From Candidatus Dependentiae bacterium (GTDB lineage Bacteria > Babelota > Babeliae > Babelales > RVW-14), in contig JAFEAY010000021.1 of NCBI GenBank assembly GCA_018266175.1, forward strand, positions 124,001 to 188,000: a DNA stretch of 64,000 bases, written 5' to 3'. A model generated the notes under the pieces. It had not been told where the DNA came from. It made no database searches and saw nothing but the letters and a program-made list of their open reading frames with translations. The position numbers were made by a program, and so were the translations under genes. Of this stretch, positions 54,409 through 62,815 are shown in pieces. Each line of letters starts with the position of its first letter. Position 1 is the stretch's first letter.

Positions 54409-54574
54409 TAAAATCTCCTTTTTGGAATGATAGGTAATAATCCAGGATTCTATTTTTTCAGGAATTAATTGATCTTTGCAATCTTTTTTAAACAAAGCTA
54501 ACACCCAGGAAAGTCTCATGATAAAATAAAAAAGAAATAAAAATATCACAAAATAGCAAGTCGTACTGGATTTT

Positions 54575-55216
54575 ATGGATAACACGAGAGAACAAGGCTT
54601 TATTGTGCGGCGTTTTCTGCCTCATAAACAAAAAATAAGCGTCATAACTAACACTATGGGTAAAATTTCCCTGGTTATTAAAAATCCTATAGTTTGTAGC
54701 CGGTTCTGGCCAGGAATGCTTATCAACTTTGCATTATCTGAAAAAAATAACACCTTTCACCTAGCCCAAGAATTAGAAATTATCGATCTTTTTGCCTATT
54801 CATCGCCAGATGATACTCAATGGACACAGCAACTATTAGAACTTTGCTACTTTTTTGTTCCAGCAAATAGCATGTGTGATGATATTTATCACTTCCTCTC
54901 TCAATGCCTTTGGCTTGCACGTCAAAAAGATCGCTTTTCCTCTTTACCGGAAGAACTTTATCTCATGAGTTTTATTCGTTTTTTTATACTGGTTGGCTTC
55001 TATCCAGCAGATCATATTCTTCAGCTTGGAATTTTATTTGAAAACTTCCTTACAAGCTCTATTGACTTTAATGACCCTCAAAACATAAAATCAGTCAAAG
55101 AATACCTTTATGCTCTCCATGAGAAAAGCATTCAAGATGCGCATCTATGGATAGCAGATTGCATAAAAAGCCATCCTAATTTTGCATCATTCAAAACGAT
55201 GGATATACTACGATGA
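54575..55216 (+). CDS. RecO-like protein (possible DNA repair mediator)
   Basis: A 213-aa cytosolic protein. The start QGFIVRRFLPHKQKISVITN followed by MGKISLVIKNP resembles the OB-fold opening of RecO (GFVLxxxxxxExSxLxxxFT, then GxxxxxAKG). The middle LLELCYFFVPA and the helix MSFIRFFILVGFYP match RecO's helical domain by pattern (xFExRLLxxLGY). The zinc-binding cysteines of many RecO proteins are absent. The family assignment is by eye only. It overlaps the MscS gene by 4 nt (ATGA). Confidence 0.5.
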   Translation: MDNTREQGFIVRRFLPHKQKISVITNTMGKISLVIKNPIVCSRFWPGMLINFALSEKNNTFHLAQELEIIDLFAYSSPDDTQWTQQLLELCYFFVPANSMCDDIYHFLSQCLWLARQKDRFSSLPEELYLMSFIRFFILVGFYPADHILQLGILFENFLTSSIDFNDPQNIKSVKEYLYALHEKSIQDAHLWIADCIKSHPNFASFKTMDILR

Positions 55217-58200
55217 TTAATAGAAAAAAGCTTAAGATTATAGGGGTTGACATGCGTCGATTATCCACGCTCAAAGTTATTATAGTTGCAATGACACTCC
55301 TTGTTTATTTGCCAGGTCACTGCCTTCTTCCATTTGCTGAAGTAGACAAAGCTGTTGCTCTTACTTTTTTTAGCGCAATTGAACAGCGAAAAAAACGAAT
55401 TGAGGAACTTGAAAAACAGCTTACGGCTTTCAAAAAACGAGCTGAAAATGAAAATGTTTCTCTCACTAAAACAATTACCAAAGTTAAACTTGATATTAAC
55501 AATGTTCAATTGTTACTTAAAAAAGCATCCGATGAAAAATCAACCGATGTTGATTATTTAAATAAGAAATTGATGCTCCTTTACGACCGCAAACAAAACA
55601 TTAGCCGAACTCAGGAACTTTGGAAAAATGGAACTGAGTTTATTGAAAAAAATATAAAAATCGATCGTGAAATCATTGAATTCCTACAAGCAAAAAAGGA
55701 AGATCTTAAGCCTGTATATTCATGGAAAGAGTTTCGCGATGCACAAATTCGAGTATCCGAGTTTTCTGCAAAAATTGACGCTTCACGAAGCAGGCGCGAT
55801 CACCTTGCAAAACAACGTGATGCTGAACGAGAAAAAGTGGTCACATTACTTAAGCATATCGAAGTAAAAAATAGAGAGCGAGACAAGGTTATTGCCGGAG
55901 CTCAAAGTGGCACAACTTCTATTCAAAAAAATGAAATATCTCATGATGCGGATCTCTTGCATGAAGAAATTAATACCCTGGAAGAGCAGGCTCAATTTGC
56001 ACGATTGACTATTGATGCACTTAATCTAGAGGCAAAGCTACAAGATGATGAAATCGATTTTTTCAACTATCGCCTTAACGACTTTAAATCAGTACTCGGT
56101 TTTATTGAAAAACGACTTGTTCTTGACTATGACGATGTGGAACTTGCTCGTAGCGAATGGAACCATGAAGCTCAAAAAACTCTTCAAATAAAAGAAGATA
56201 TTGATTTTGCAACAGAGTCTAAAAAAGATGAAAAAATTAAGATAGGAATTGAACTTGATCAAGTACGCACAGAAGTAAGCAACCTTAAAACTGCAGGCAA
56301 AAAAAATGATGCTTCAACTAAGAAACTTTCCTCTCTACTGAAAAAGCTTGAAACTAAATTTGCTGTTATTGAAAAAGAACTCGCGCTTTTTGAAGCAAAA
56401 AAAACCCTTGCTGAAATGAGCAGAAGCATCAAAGAACAACAGTTCAATATGATTGATCTTCAGTATCGCCTACGTCGACCGATTGAAAAAACCGACCTTA
56501 TCCAGCTCTTAACCAACTTTAAAACACAAAAAGAGTTTGCTGTAAGCATCTTAAAGAGCTTAAATAACAAACGAAATGAATCGTATTCTGAAAGCACACG
56601 TTCAACCGAGTCAATGCAAGCCCGCGAAGAAAAGATCAAAGATCAAGAGAATACTATCTTCAAAGATAAAGCACTTATCTTTGAAGAAACCTTAAGAAAT
56701 ATTCGTGAGGCTAAAAAAAATCTTGATCAACTTATTGTTTTAAGAGAACAATACTTAGGCGTTAATTCTGACCTGATTAACACACAAGAAAAAATCATTA
56801 ATCAATACGATCTTATTTTGAATGACCTAGAACACCGCGTTAAAACCATGAGTATTTGGAAGCGATCTTCAAAGGCTATTACGTTTAATGAATTTACAAG
56901 CGCAATTAACGAAGCTGATACGCTTTTTAGACGAATGTTTTGGGAGACGCCTCGCTATTTTTCACCAATAACGGTTGTTCATCTTGTGAAAGACTGGGTT
57001 ATCTATGATACATCACTTTTTTTCTTTTTTATCATATTCTTCTTAGGAGCATTTGTTGGAAGTCGCTTTTTACTGAAAAAATCTGGTCAACGAACACGTA
57101 ATCAATTAACAAGAACTCACCCTTCAGAACGAGCATTCTTTTATAATAACATCATCTTGGCATGCATTAATTTTGCTCTTGAACATTTTATTCTTTTATT
57201 TACTTGGTTTTTTCTTTACCTCCACATACTTTTTAAATTCTCTTATATTTTTGCTGGGCTCAAAAGATTTGCTGCTCCTTTTTATTTATCAGCATTCTTT
57301 ATCTTCTCGATTCCAATTTTAGTCTATCTTTCTCATCAGCTCCTCTCTGCACTGAAAGATCTTAATAAAAAATTGAGCTATCTCTTTTTTGCAGAAAAGT
57401 TACAGGATCGACTCATCTCACTATTGACCATGTTCTTCTATTCAACCGCAATTTTAATTCCACTTCGACTTGCTCTGATTTCTTATGCGCAAGCACCATC
57501 ACAATTTGCGGTCGTTATTCTTGCGGCTTATTCGCTCATTTTAATTATTATTTTGGCTCTTTTTGTCAGCAAAGAATATGCTTTAACCCTCATCCCGGTT
57601 AAACACCCTATTTTAATGTGGCTTAAACGCTCAATTGATCGACACTACTATCCGGTTTTCTTTTTTGTTATCGCTTTATTAATTCTTTCAAACCCTTATA
57701 TTGGTTATTCAAACCTTGCATGGTATTTATCGTTTGTTGTTCCCTCTTCGGTACTTCTTGTATTAGCAATTTTTTCACTCCATCACTATATCCGAAAATA
57801 CTCCGTCTTTTTGTTTATGAAAGAAGAAGACGATGAGATTAGTGATAAGTTTGAATATGCTAAAACCTACTATGGTTTTTTTGTTATTTTCACGTTTATA
57901 GTACTTTTATTTGTAGCATTTTTACTTGTATCACGCTTGTGGGGATACAATTATGGACCTGCTGATATCTGGAAGCTTTTAGCTGAAGAATGGGTAATCA
58001 AGATTGATGGTTCAACATCGCTGGGGTTCGTACAATTTATAGTACTTACTTCTTTTATTGCGGGTGGATTTCTTATCTCCTCACTCACGCATAAATTTGT
58101 TTTCAATAAACTTTTTGATATTTTGCGCACAGAGCCTGGAACTCAAAACACATTCTCACGCATTTTTCATTACACCACTATTGGCATGGCAATTATGCTT

Positions 58201-58854
58201 GGCTTTACTGCTATCAAGCTTGGTCAATTTATAGGTTGGGTCGGCGGCTTTCTGATCATTGGTATCGGTTTGGCACTCAAAGATTTGGTCGTCGACTTTG
58301 TTGCAGGATTTTTTGTTCTTATTGAGCGACCAATTGAAATTGGTAACTATATTTCAGTTGATGACGTCGAAGGAACAGTGCGTAAAATTGCTGCACGTTC
58401 AACGATTATTACAACCGGAAGAAATCAATCGGTTATCATTCCAAATAAAGATTTAGTAAATAAACAGATTATTAATTGGGGCCATGGGCGATTTGCAATT
58501 GGAGTTGAATTATACATTCGTGTAGAACATGATGCTGACCCTGAACTGGTACGAAAAATCATCACTTCTGTGCTGCAAAGCAACCCTCTGATCTTACGCG
58601 TTCCAAATATTGTTGTTCGCCTTGAGGGACTTGAAGAAAACGCACTCTACTTCCTGGCTCGTGGATTTATTAGCGCCCGTCGAGTGAAAGATCAATTTGA
58701 GATTGCTTCAGGTTTGCGTATTGAAGTAGTCAAAGCATTTAGAGAACATCGAATAACACTTGCACAGCCTCAACGAGTTATACACATGGCTGCAGATCGA
58801 GAAAACGAGCAAAAGCCTGTAAGCCCATTAGAAATTAAGTTTGATCGGCCATAA
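55213..58854 (+). CDS. Very large MscS-family mechanosensitive channel with coiled-coil N-terminus
   Basis: A 1213-aa inner-membrane protein. After a signal or first helix (about residues 18-36) there is a periplasmic region of about 550 residues made largely of coiled coils, then several membrane helices (about 610-960). The canonical MscS pore helix and beta domain follow (IGIGLALKDLVVDFVAGF from about residue 1015, IERPIEIGNYISVDDVEG, IIPNKDLVNKQIINW), with an alpha/beta tail. This plan matches the large MscK/MscM-like class. It releases solutes on osmotic down-shock. Translation is coupled to the RecO-like gene. Confidence 0.9.
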   Translation: MINRKKLKIIGVDMRRLSTLKVIIVAMTLLVYLPGHCLLPFAEVDKAVALTFFSAIEQRKKRIEELEKQLTAFKKRAENENVSLTKTITKVKLDINNVQLLLKKASDEKSTDVDYLNKKLMLLYDRKQNISRTQELWKNGTEFIEKNIKIDREIIEFLQAKKEDLKPVYSWKEFRDAQIRVSEFSAKIDASRSRRDHLAKQRDAEREKVVTLLKHIEVKNRERDKVIAGAQSGTTSIQKNEISHDADLLHEEINTLEEQAQFARLTIDALNLEAKLQDDEIDFFNYRLNDFKSVLGFIEKRLVLDYDDVELARSEWNHEAQKTLQIKEDIDFATESKKDEKIKIGIELDQVRTEVSNLKTAGKKNDASTKKLSSLLKKLETKFAVIEKELALFEAKKTLAEMSRSIKEQQFNMIDLQYRLRRPIEKTDLIQLLTNFKTQKEFAVSILKSLNNKRNESYSESTRSTESMQAREEKIKDQENTIFKDKALIFEETLRNIREAKKNLDQLIVLREQYLGVNSDLINTQEKIINQYDLILNDLEHRVKTMSIWKRSSKAITFNEFTSAINEADTLFRRMFWETPRYFSPITVVHLVKDWVIYDTSLFFFFIIFFLGAFVGSRFLLKKSGQRTRNQLTRTHPSERAFFYNNIILACINFALEHFILLFTWFFLYLHILFKFSYIFAGLKRFAAPFYLSAFFIFSIPILVYLSHQLLSALKDLNKKLSYLFFAEKLQDRLISLLTMFFYSTAILIPLRLALISYAQAPSQFAVVILAAYSLILIIILALFVSKEYALTLIPVKHPILMWLKRSIDRHYYPVFFFVIALLILSNPYIGYSNLAWYLSFVVPSSVLLVLAIFSLHHYIRKYSVFLFMKEEDDEISDKFEYAKTYYGFFVIFTFIVLLFVAFLLVSRLWGYNYGPADIWKLLAEEWVIKIDGSTSLGFVQFIVLTSFIAGGFLISSLTHKFVFNKLFDILRTEPGTQNTFSRIFHYTTIGMAIMLGFTAIKLGQFIGWVGGFLIIGIGLALKDLVVDFVAGFFVLIERPIEIGNYISVDDVEGTVRKIAARSTIITTGRNQSVIIPNKDLVNKQIINWGHGRFAIGVELYIRVEHDADPELVRKIITSVLQSNPLILRVPNIVVRLEGLEENALYFLARGFISARRVKDQFEIASGLRIEVVKAFREHRITLAQPQRVIHMAADRENEQKPVSPLEIKFDRP

Positions 58855-58909
58855 GATCTAGTAATAACTTATTCGAATAAAAAAATTGTTGATTTCGGAA
58901 AAAGATTTT

Positions 58910-59287
58910 TGGTGGAGGCGATGGGAGTTGAACCCATGTCCGCAAAAGAAAACGGTTAAAGCACTACATGCTTAGCTCTTGAATATACTCTTACCCAACC
59001 TCAAGAGCAGGAAAAGATAAGAGCCGGTTTTGTGTACAATCTTGCTACAAAACTAAAAATCCTCACAAGAAGGTTCTGTTGAATTATACGAGTAAGCCTA
59101 GCTAACAGACACGCCAAACTTACAAGTATCACAAGTTACCCTAATTTAGGCGTAAGCTTGGATCATGCTGTTTCCAGCATTGTTATATACGTTTGCACGT
59201 ATGTTTCTGAACGTTTTTTACGAGCCACATTCAAAACTCGGCATGCTCTTTAAACGTATCCAATCACGTCAAGACCAGTACGCCCCC
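58910..59287 (-). ncRNA. ssrA: Transfer-messenger RNA (tmRNA, SsrA)
   Basis: A 378-nt gene. The 5' end GGGGGCG (59287-59281) pairs with CGCCTCC near the 3' end, which continues A-CCA with CCA encoded (58910-58912). The T-arm GGTTCAACTCCC and acceptor stem form the tRNA-like half. The tag reading frame lies in the first third. tmRNA with SmpB rescues stalled ribosomes and marks the incomplete protein for degradation. It is convergent with the MscS gene and has its own promoter. Confidence 0.95.
59146..59196 (-). other. tmRNA tag-peptide reading frame
   Basis: Starting at GCA (59196-59194), the frame reads ANVYNNAGNSMIQAYA and ends at TAA (59148-59146). It begins Ala-Asn and ends in the small/hydrophobic AYA expected of a protease-recognised tag (E. 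coli: ANDENYALAA). The other two frames give tags without such an ending. Confidence 0.8.
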
Positions 59288-59314
59288 AAAATCTTTCAAA
59301 GAACTTATGAATAA

Positions 59315-59343
59315 AGTATGAATAAAGATTTTCAGTATGTCAA
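59315..59343 (-). promoter_or_regulatory. tmRNA promoter
   Basis: On the minus strand: TTGACA (59343-59338), exactly 17 nt, then CATACT (59320-59315). It lies about 28 nt before the mature 5' end, leaving room for an RNase P-trimmed leader. Confidence 0.7.
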
Positions 59344-59399
59344 GAACTGACCCTGGGCTGAACGCTTACAGGGCCAATTCTTCACTGAATTTTTTAGGA

Positions 59400-60281
59400 T
59401 TACCAGAATTTTAAGCTTGATAAAATACCGCTTGAATCTACTACTGGTTTCATAAGATCAACACAGTTGAGGTCTTGAATTAAATGAGATACCTGTGAGC
59501 ATGTCGATGGCTGCATAAGATTGGTACAGCTTAATTTATCGATAAGCTGAGAAACATCTGCACAGTTAAGATTTTGCGCCGCTTCTTCTAAAGGCGTTTT
59601 AATAACTAAGGATCCACAGTTTGTTTGAAAATTTTCGCACATGAATTGCTTGAGCGTTACCGCATACTCTGGGCAATGCTCTAAAAATAAAGCTATTTGT
59701 TCTGCTGCATCTGAAGCAAAATTAATTGAACCAGCTAAGATACTTTGGATAAACGGGTGAGACGTGAACCCATCTGGTGCTGTATACCACATACAGAGAA
59801 TTCCAATTACAGCAGTCAAAATAACAGGAGCTGCAACAAACTTATTTTTTATGTTTGCAAGCAAAGCATTCATAACAACCACAAGTGAACCGACCGCTGC
59901 TTTACCCCAATGACTTTGAATAAATTGTATAATTACAGGAAAGTGCTCATGGCTTGTAAACCCTTGCGTAGGACATGTTGATATCAAGTACATCATGTAT
60001 GCACCAAGAGAAATTCCTGTCACGAAACTGGTAGTTTTTGCTCGTGAATAAAGAGACTCTATTGCCGTAACTGGAAGATAAAGGACATTTGAAACAGCCT
60101 TAACTCCATGAACCGGCATAGCCAAAGCTCCGCAGCTCGCTTGGTAAAATGAACCAAGAGTCTGCATCGTTGCATGCTTAAGACCTGATACCTTGCCATA
60201 TTCGGGGGCCATAGCAACTACTCTTTCAGGGGCAGACCCAAGTGCAAAAATAATCGCAAAAGCGATGAATTGTTTCTTCAT
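59400..60281 (-). CDS. Exported polytopic membrane protein with a C-terminal cysteine repeat
   Basis: A 293-aa protein starting at the ATG behind GGAGG. It has a signal peptide (cleavage near VVAMA) and three hydrophobic helices (about residues 85-108, 128-145 and 150-170). The C-terminus carries two copies of a cysteine motif: VSQLIDKLSCTNLMQP and VSHLIQDLNCVDLMKP, 29 residues apart. There are other cysteines that could form disulfides in the periplasm. Family and function are not recognised. Confidence 0.75.
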   Translation of the reverse strand: MKKQFIAFAIIFALGSAPERVVAMAPEYGKVSGLKHATMQTLGSFYQASCGALAMPVHGVKAVSNVLYLPVTAIESLYSRAKTTSFVTGISLGAYMMYLISTCPTQGFTSHEHFPVIIQFIQSHWGKAAVGSLVVVMNALLANIKNKFVAAPVILTAVIGILCMWYTAPDGFTSHPFIQSILAGSINFASDAAEQIALFLEHCPEYAVTLKQFMCENFQTNCGSLVIKTPLEEAAQNLNCADVSQLIDKLSCTNLMQPSTCSQVSHLIQDLNCVDLMKPVVDSSGILSSLKFW

Positions 60282-60407
60282 GATAACCTCCACGTAAGAA
60301 ACGGAATAATCTGTAAAAATAACCTCTATTTGAATCCATATTTCTTAACTCTACCAAATTCAAAACAAGAGCTCAAAGGCCTACTTATTCAATCTGAACA
60401 GAAAAGA

Positions 60408-60457
60408 ATATAAAACGGACGAAGTTTTCCAATGAGAAAACTTCGTCCGTTTTATAT
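60408..60457 (-). terminator. Long perfect hairpin, probable terminator
   Basis: Two 22-nt arms (60408-60429 and 60436-60457) pair perfectly around the loop CAATGA, with A/T-rich ends that supply a T run on either strand. It lies 37 nt after the minus-strand gene at 60495. Confidence 0.85.
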
Positions 60458-60494
60458 GAAAAATTTTTATATAATTTTTATAAAATACTTATGC

Positions 60495-60974
60495 TTAAGC
60501 AAAGACATTAAGTGATTCAATTATTGAATGCCAGACCTCTGGATCAAGATCCTGAGCGACAATATACCCTTCATACGCACCACCAGCAGCGAGTAAACCT
60601 GCAACAAATAAAGCTGCCTCTTTTGGATGTTCATAACCCTGAATGAGAGGTATTGCAATCAAATTGCCCCCCAAACGAATAAAACTGTACCCGAGGAGAA
60701 CAGAATGTTTTATTGTTCCTTTTGCTGAACGAAAAACATCGACGATCTGCAAAATAAAGTGTTTAAGAGGAATAAATGGTATTTTTACCAAATTCCAACC
60801 CACAAGCGTTGCATGTTTTCCGATATCTTTGGTCGTCACACATGCATCACCAAAAGTACCAAAAGAATAGCGCTCATCAGAATCAGTAAATTGCTCTTGA
60901 TTATTGGTATCGAGCGCATTAAGCCCAGAAATCCCAAGAATCAAAACGCCAACCATAAATATAATCTTTTTCAT
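60495..60974 (-). CDS. Small exported membrane protein of unknown function
   Basis: A 159-aa protein with a signal peptide (MKKIIFMVGVLILGISGLNA), an acidic stretch, then two amphipathic or membrane-like segments including a clear helix near the end (AALFVAGLLAAGGAYEG). GGGGTAGAG precedes the ATG. It is followed by a very long terminator, so it forms a single-gene unit. I do not recognise the family. Its mix of signal peptide and short helices recalls the neighbouring gene at 59400-60281 (both have VHG- or PLKH-type stretches after the signal), which is not conclusive. Confidence 0.72.
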   Translation of the reverse strand: MKKIIFMVGVLILGISGLNALDTNNQEQFTDSDERYSFGTFGDACVTTKDIGKHATLVGWNLVKIPFIPLKHFILQIVDVFRSAKGTIKHSVLLGYSFIRLGGNLIAIPLIQGYEHPKEAALFVAGLLAAGGAYEGYIVAQDLDPEVWHSIIESLNVFA

Positions 60975-61153
60975 CTCTACCCCAACCCGAGTTTTATTGT
61001 AAACCGCTGTAAATCTATTATTTATCCCTATAAATACTATAGGGAATCGAGTTTAGGGCTATTTCTTCTTTTTGCAAACGCCCCCCAGGCATGGTAAAGT
61101 AAGAAACGAGTATAGTAAAAACGTTTTCAGCTCACAGGAAGTCTTAAAAGTCC

Positions 61154-62035
61154 ATGCACAAGGCAAAACCAAAAAACAAACCTAAATCTCTCAAAGCAAT
61201 AGCTCGAGCAAAAGCAAAATACCTCCCAAAAGCTCCACCTCCAGAACCAGGGTATCCTGTCCGAAAAAAAGCTTTTGGTCAGCACTTCCTACGTAAAAGC
61301 TCTGTTGTTGATCATATGATTGAGAAGGTTACCATTACACCGGCAAGCTCTACAGTTGTAGAAATTGGCTGTGGTGATGGCTTTTTGACCTCAGCTATCC
61401 TTAAACAAACAGAATGCAAAGAACTTTTAGTTTTTGAAATCGACCCGGACTGGGCTACCTATGTAAAAAACAAAGTAAGAGACCTGCGACTCAATCTTCA
61501 ACTTCAAAATATCTTGGAAGTTGATTTTCAGACGCTTACGGATAAAGCACCATTGATCATGCTTGCTAACTTGCCGTATCAAATTACCTTTCCTATCATT
61601 TTTTTGATTCAAAAAAATAAGCATCTTTTCCAAGAAGGCGTCATTATGATTCAAGAAGAAGTTGCTCGGAAAATTGTCGCTTCGCACGGAAAAGGCTACT
61701 CTTCAACGTCACTTTTTTTACAATATCATTTTGAACTTGAGCTCATGGAAAAAGTTGAACCGGGCGCATTTGCTCCACCACCCAAAGTATTTTCTCGTCT
61801 TTTATACTTCAGACCAAAGCTTGATGTAAAACCTATCCCTCAAGAAGATGGCTTTTGGAAATTTTTAAAATTGTGCTTCCGTTCTCCACGTCAAACGCTG
61901 CGTAATAACTTACGAACAACCCATTATAATTTGGCAGAATTCCCTGAAAATATTTTGAAAAAACGTGCTCAAGAATTTTCTTTTGATGATTTCCTTCAAC
62001 TCTGGAATTTAATTATATCTTTCAAAGATAAATAA
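61154..62035 (+). CDS. rsmA: 16S rRNA dimethyladenosine transferase (RsmA/KsgA)
   Basis: A 293-aa SAM-dependent enzyme dimethylating A1518 and A1519 of 16S rRNA. Motifs: FGQHFL (41-46), EIGCGDGFL (70-78), the acidic loop FEIDPDWA, and catalytic NLPY (139-142), with PPPKVFSRLL near the C-terminus. It has an extra basic tail of about 38 residues at the front (lysine- and proline-rich), which may add RNA affinity. The AGGA site (61136-61139) is 14 nt from the ATG, farther than usual, so a shorter start is conceivable, but no better Met exists before FGQHFL. Confidence 0.93.
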   Translation: MHKAKPKNKPKSLKAIARAKAKYLPKAPPPEPGYPVRKKAFGQHFLRKSSVVDHMIEKVTITPASSTVVEIGCGDGFLTSAILKQTECKELLVFEIDPDWATYVKNKVRDLRLNLQLQNILEVDFQTLTDKAPLIMLANLPYQITFPIIFLIQKNKHLFQEGVIMIQEEVARKIVASHGKGYSSTSLFLQYHFELELMEKVEPGAFAPPPKVFSRLLYFRPKLDVKPIPQEDGFWKFLKLCFRSPRQTLRNNLRTTHYNLAEFPENILKKRAQEFSFDDFLQLWNLIISFKDK

Positions 62036-62111
62036 TAGATATTTGCGTTTCAGTTATCCATTAAGATATCCTGCATTCATGCTCATACAAATCATAAGAA
62101 AAGGACTTTTT

Positions 62112-62804
62112 ATGAAAATTTACTTGCATTGTGCAGGATTATTTCTTTTACAATCTTGTTTATTAGCAAACCCAGTCGAGACTCAAGACCTACAAAAAAG
62201 AGATATTTTTTCTTGGTTTGGAGGAGAAATTATTCAGTTCCTTACTGGAAACGAAAATAGCGTTGAAGAGCAAATAACTCATTTTCTTGAAAATAGAATT
62301 CACATTATCAACATAGTTGAATTTTATATGACACATAAAGATACTTTACATGCTTTGGTTGGACAAAAAAGCTCATCTCTTCAAGTAAATAAAAAATCAG
62401 AATCTCAATTTCCAACCAAAGGCTTTACAGATCTTGCTTCATTTTACCTAGAGAACAGAAATACCATTCAGCGCGCAGTTGAGTACTTTGCTCAAGATAA
62501 AGAAAAAATTGAATCAGCACTCGATTTTTTTAAACAAAATGAAATAAAACTTAGATCTCTCATTCAAAAGAGCAATACACCAGAAGAACTTCTTCAAATC
62601 ACATCAAAAAACAATGATCTAAATCATGCAATTATTCCAGATTCAACATCAAGAAGTTTTAGTAACATTGTATCGCTTTTTTCTGAAAATCAGTCAGAAA
62701 TTGAATCGGGCGTAAAATTTTTTGAAGAACGAGAGTCCGATATGATTGCAGCTGTAAACTTTTTTTATGAAAATAAAAATATATTGATAACAAAGCTTGG
62801 TTAA
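62112..62804 (+). CDS. Exported protein made of 14-residue repeats
   Basis: A 230-aa protein; the ATG at 62112 has AAGGA upstream and begins a signal peptide (cleavage near LLANP). Most of the mature part is eight copies of a 14-residue unit with pattern FF-x-EN-xxx-I-xx-AV-x at residues 57-70, 71-84, 111-124, 125-138, 139-152, 189-202, 203-216 and 217-230. They lie in blocks of two, three and three separated by linkers of 26 and 36 residues. Two heptads per unit suggest helical packing. No known family comes to mind. Confidence 0.78.
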   Translation: MKIYLHCAGLFLLQSCLLANPVETQDLQKRDIFSWFGGEIIQFLTGNENSVEEQITHFLENRIHIINIVEFYMTHKDTLHALVGQKSSSLQVNKKSESQFPTKGFTDLASFYLENRNTIQRAVEYFAQDKEKIESALDFFKQNEIKLRSLIQKSNTPEELLQITSKNNDLNHAIIPDSTSRSFSNIVSLFSENQSEIESGVKFFEERESDMIAAVNFFYENKNILITKLG

Positions 62805-62815
62805 TCATTTTATTC

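Noticed and set aside
59350-59380. Short stem between the exported membrane gene and the tmRNA promoter
   Set aside because: Only about 7 bp including a G-U pair and without a T run; not convincing as a terminator.
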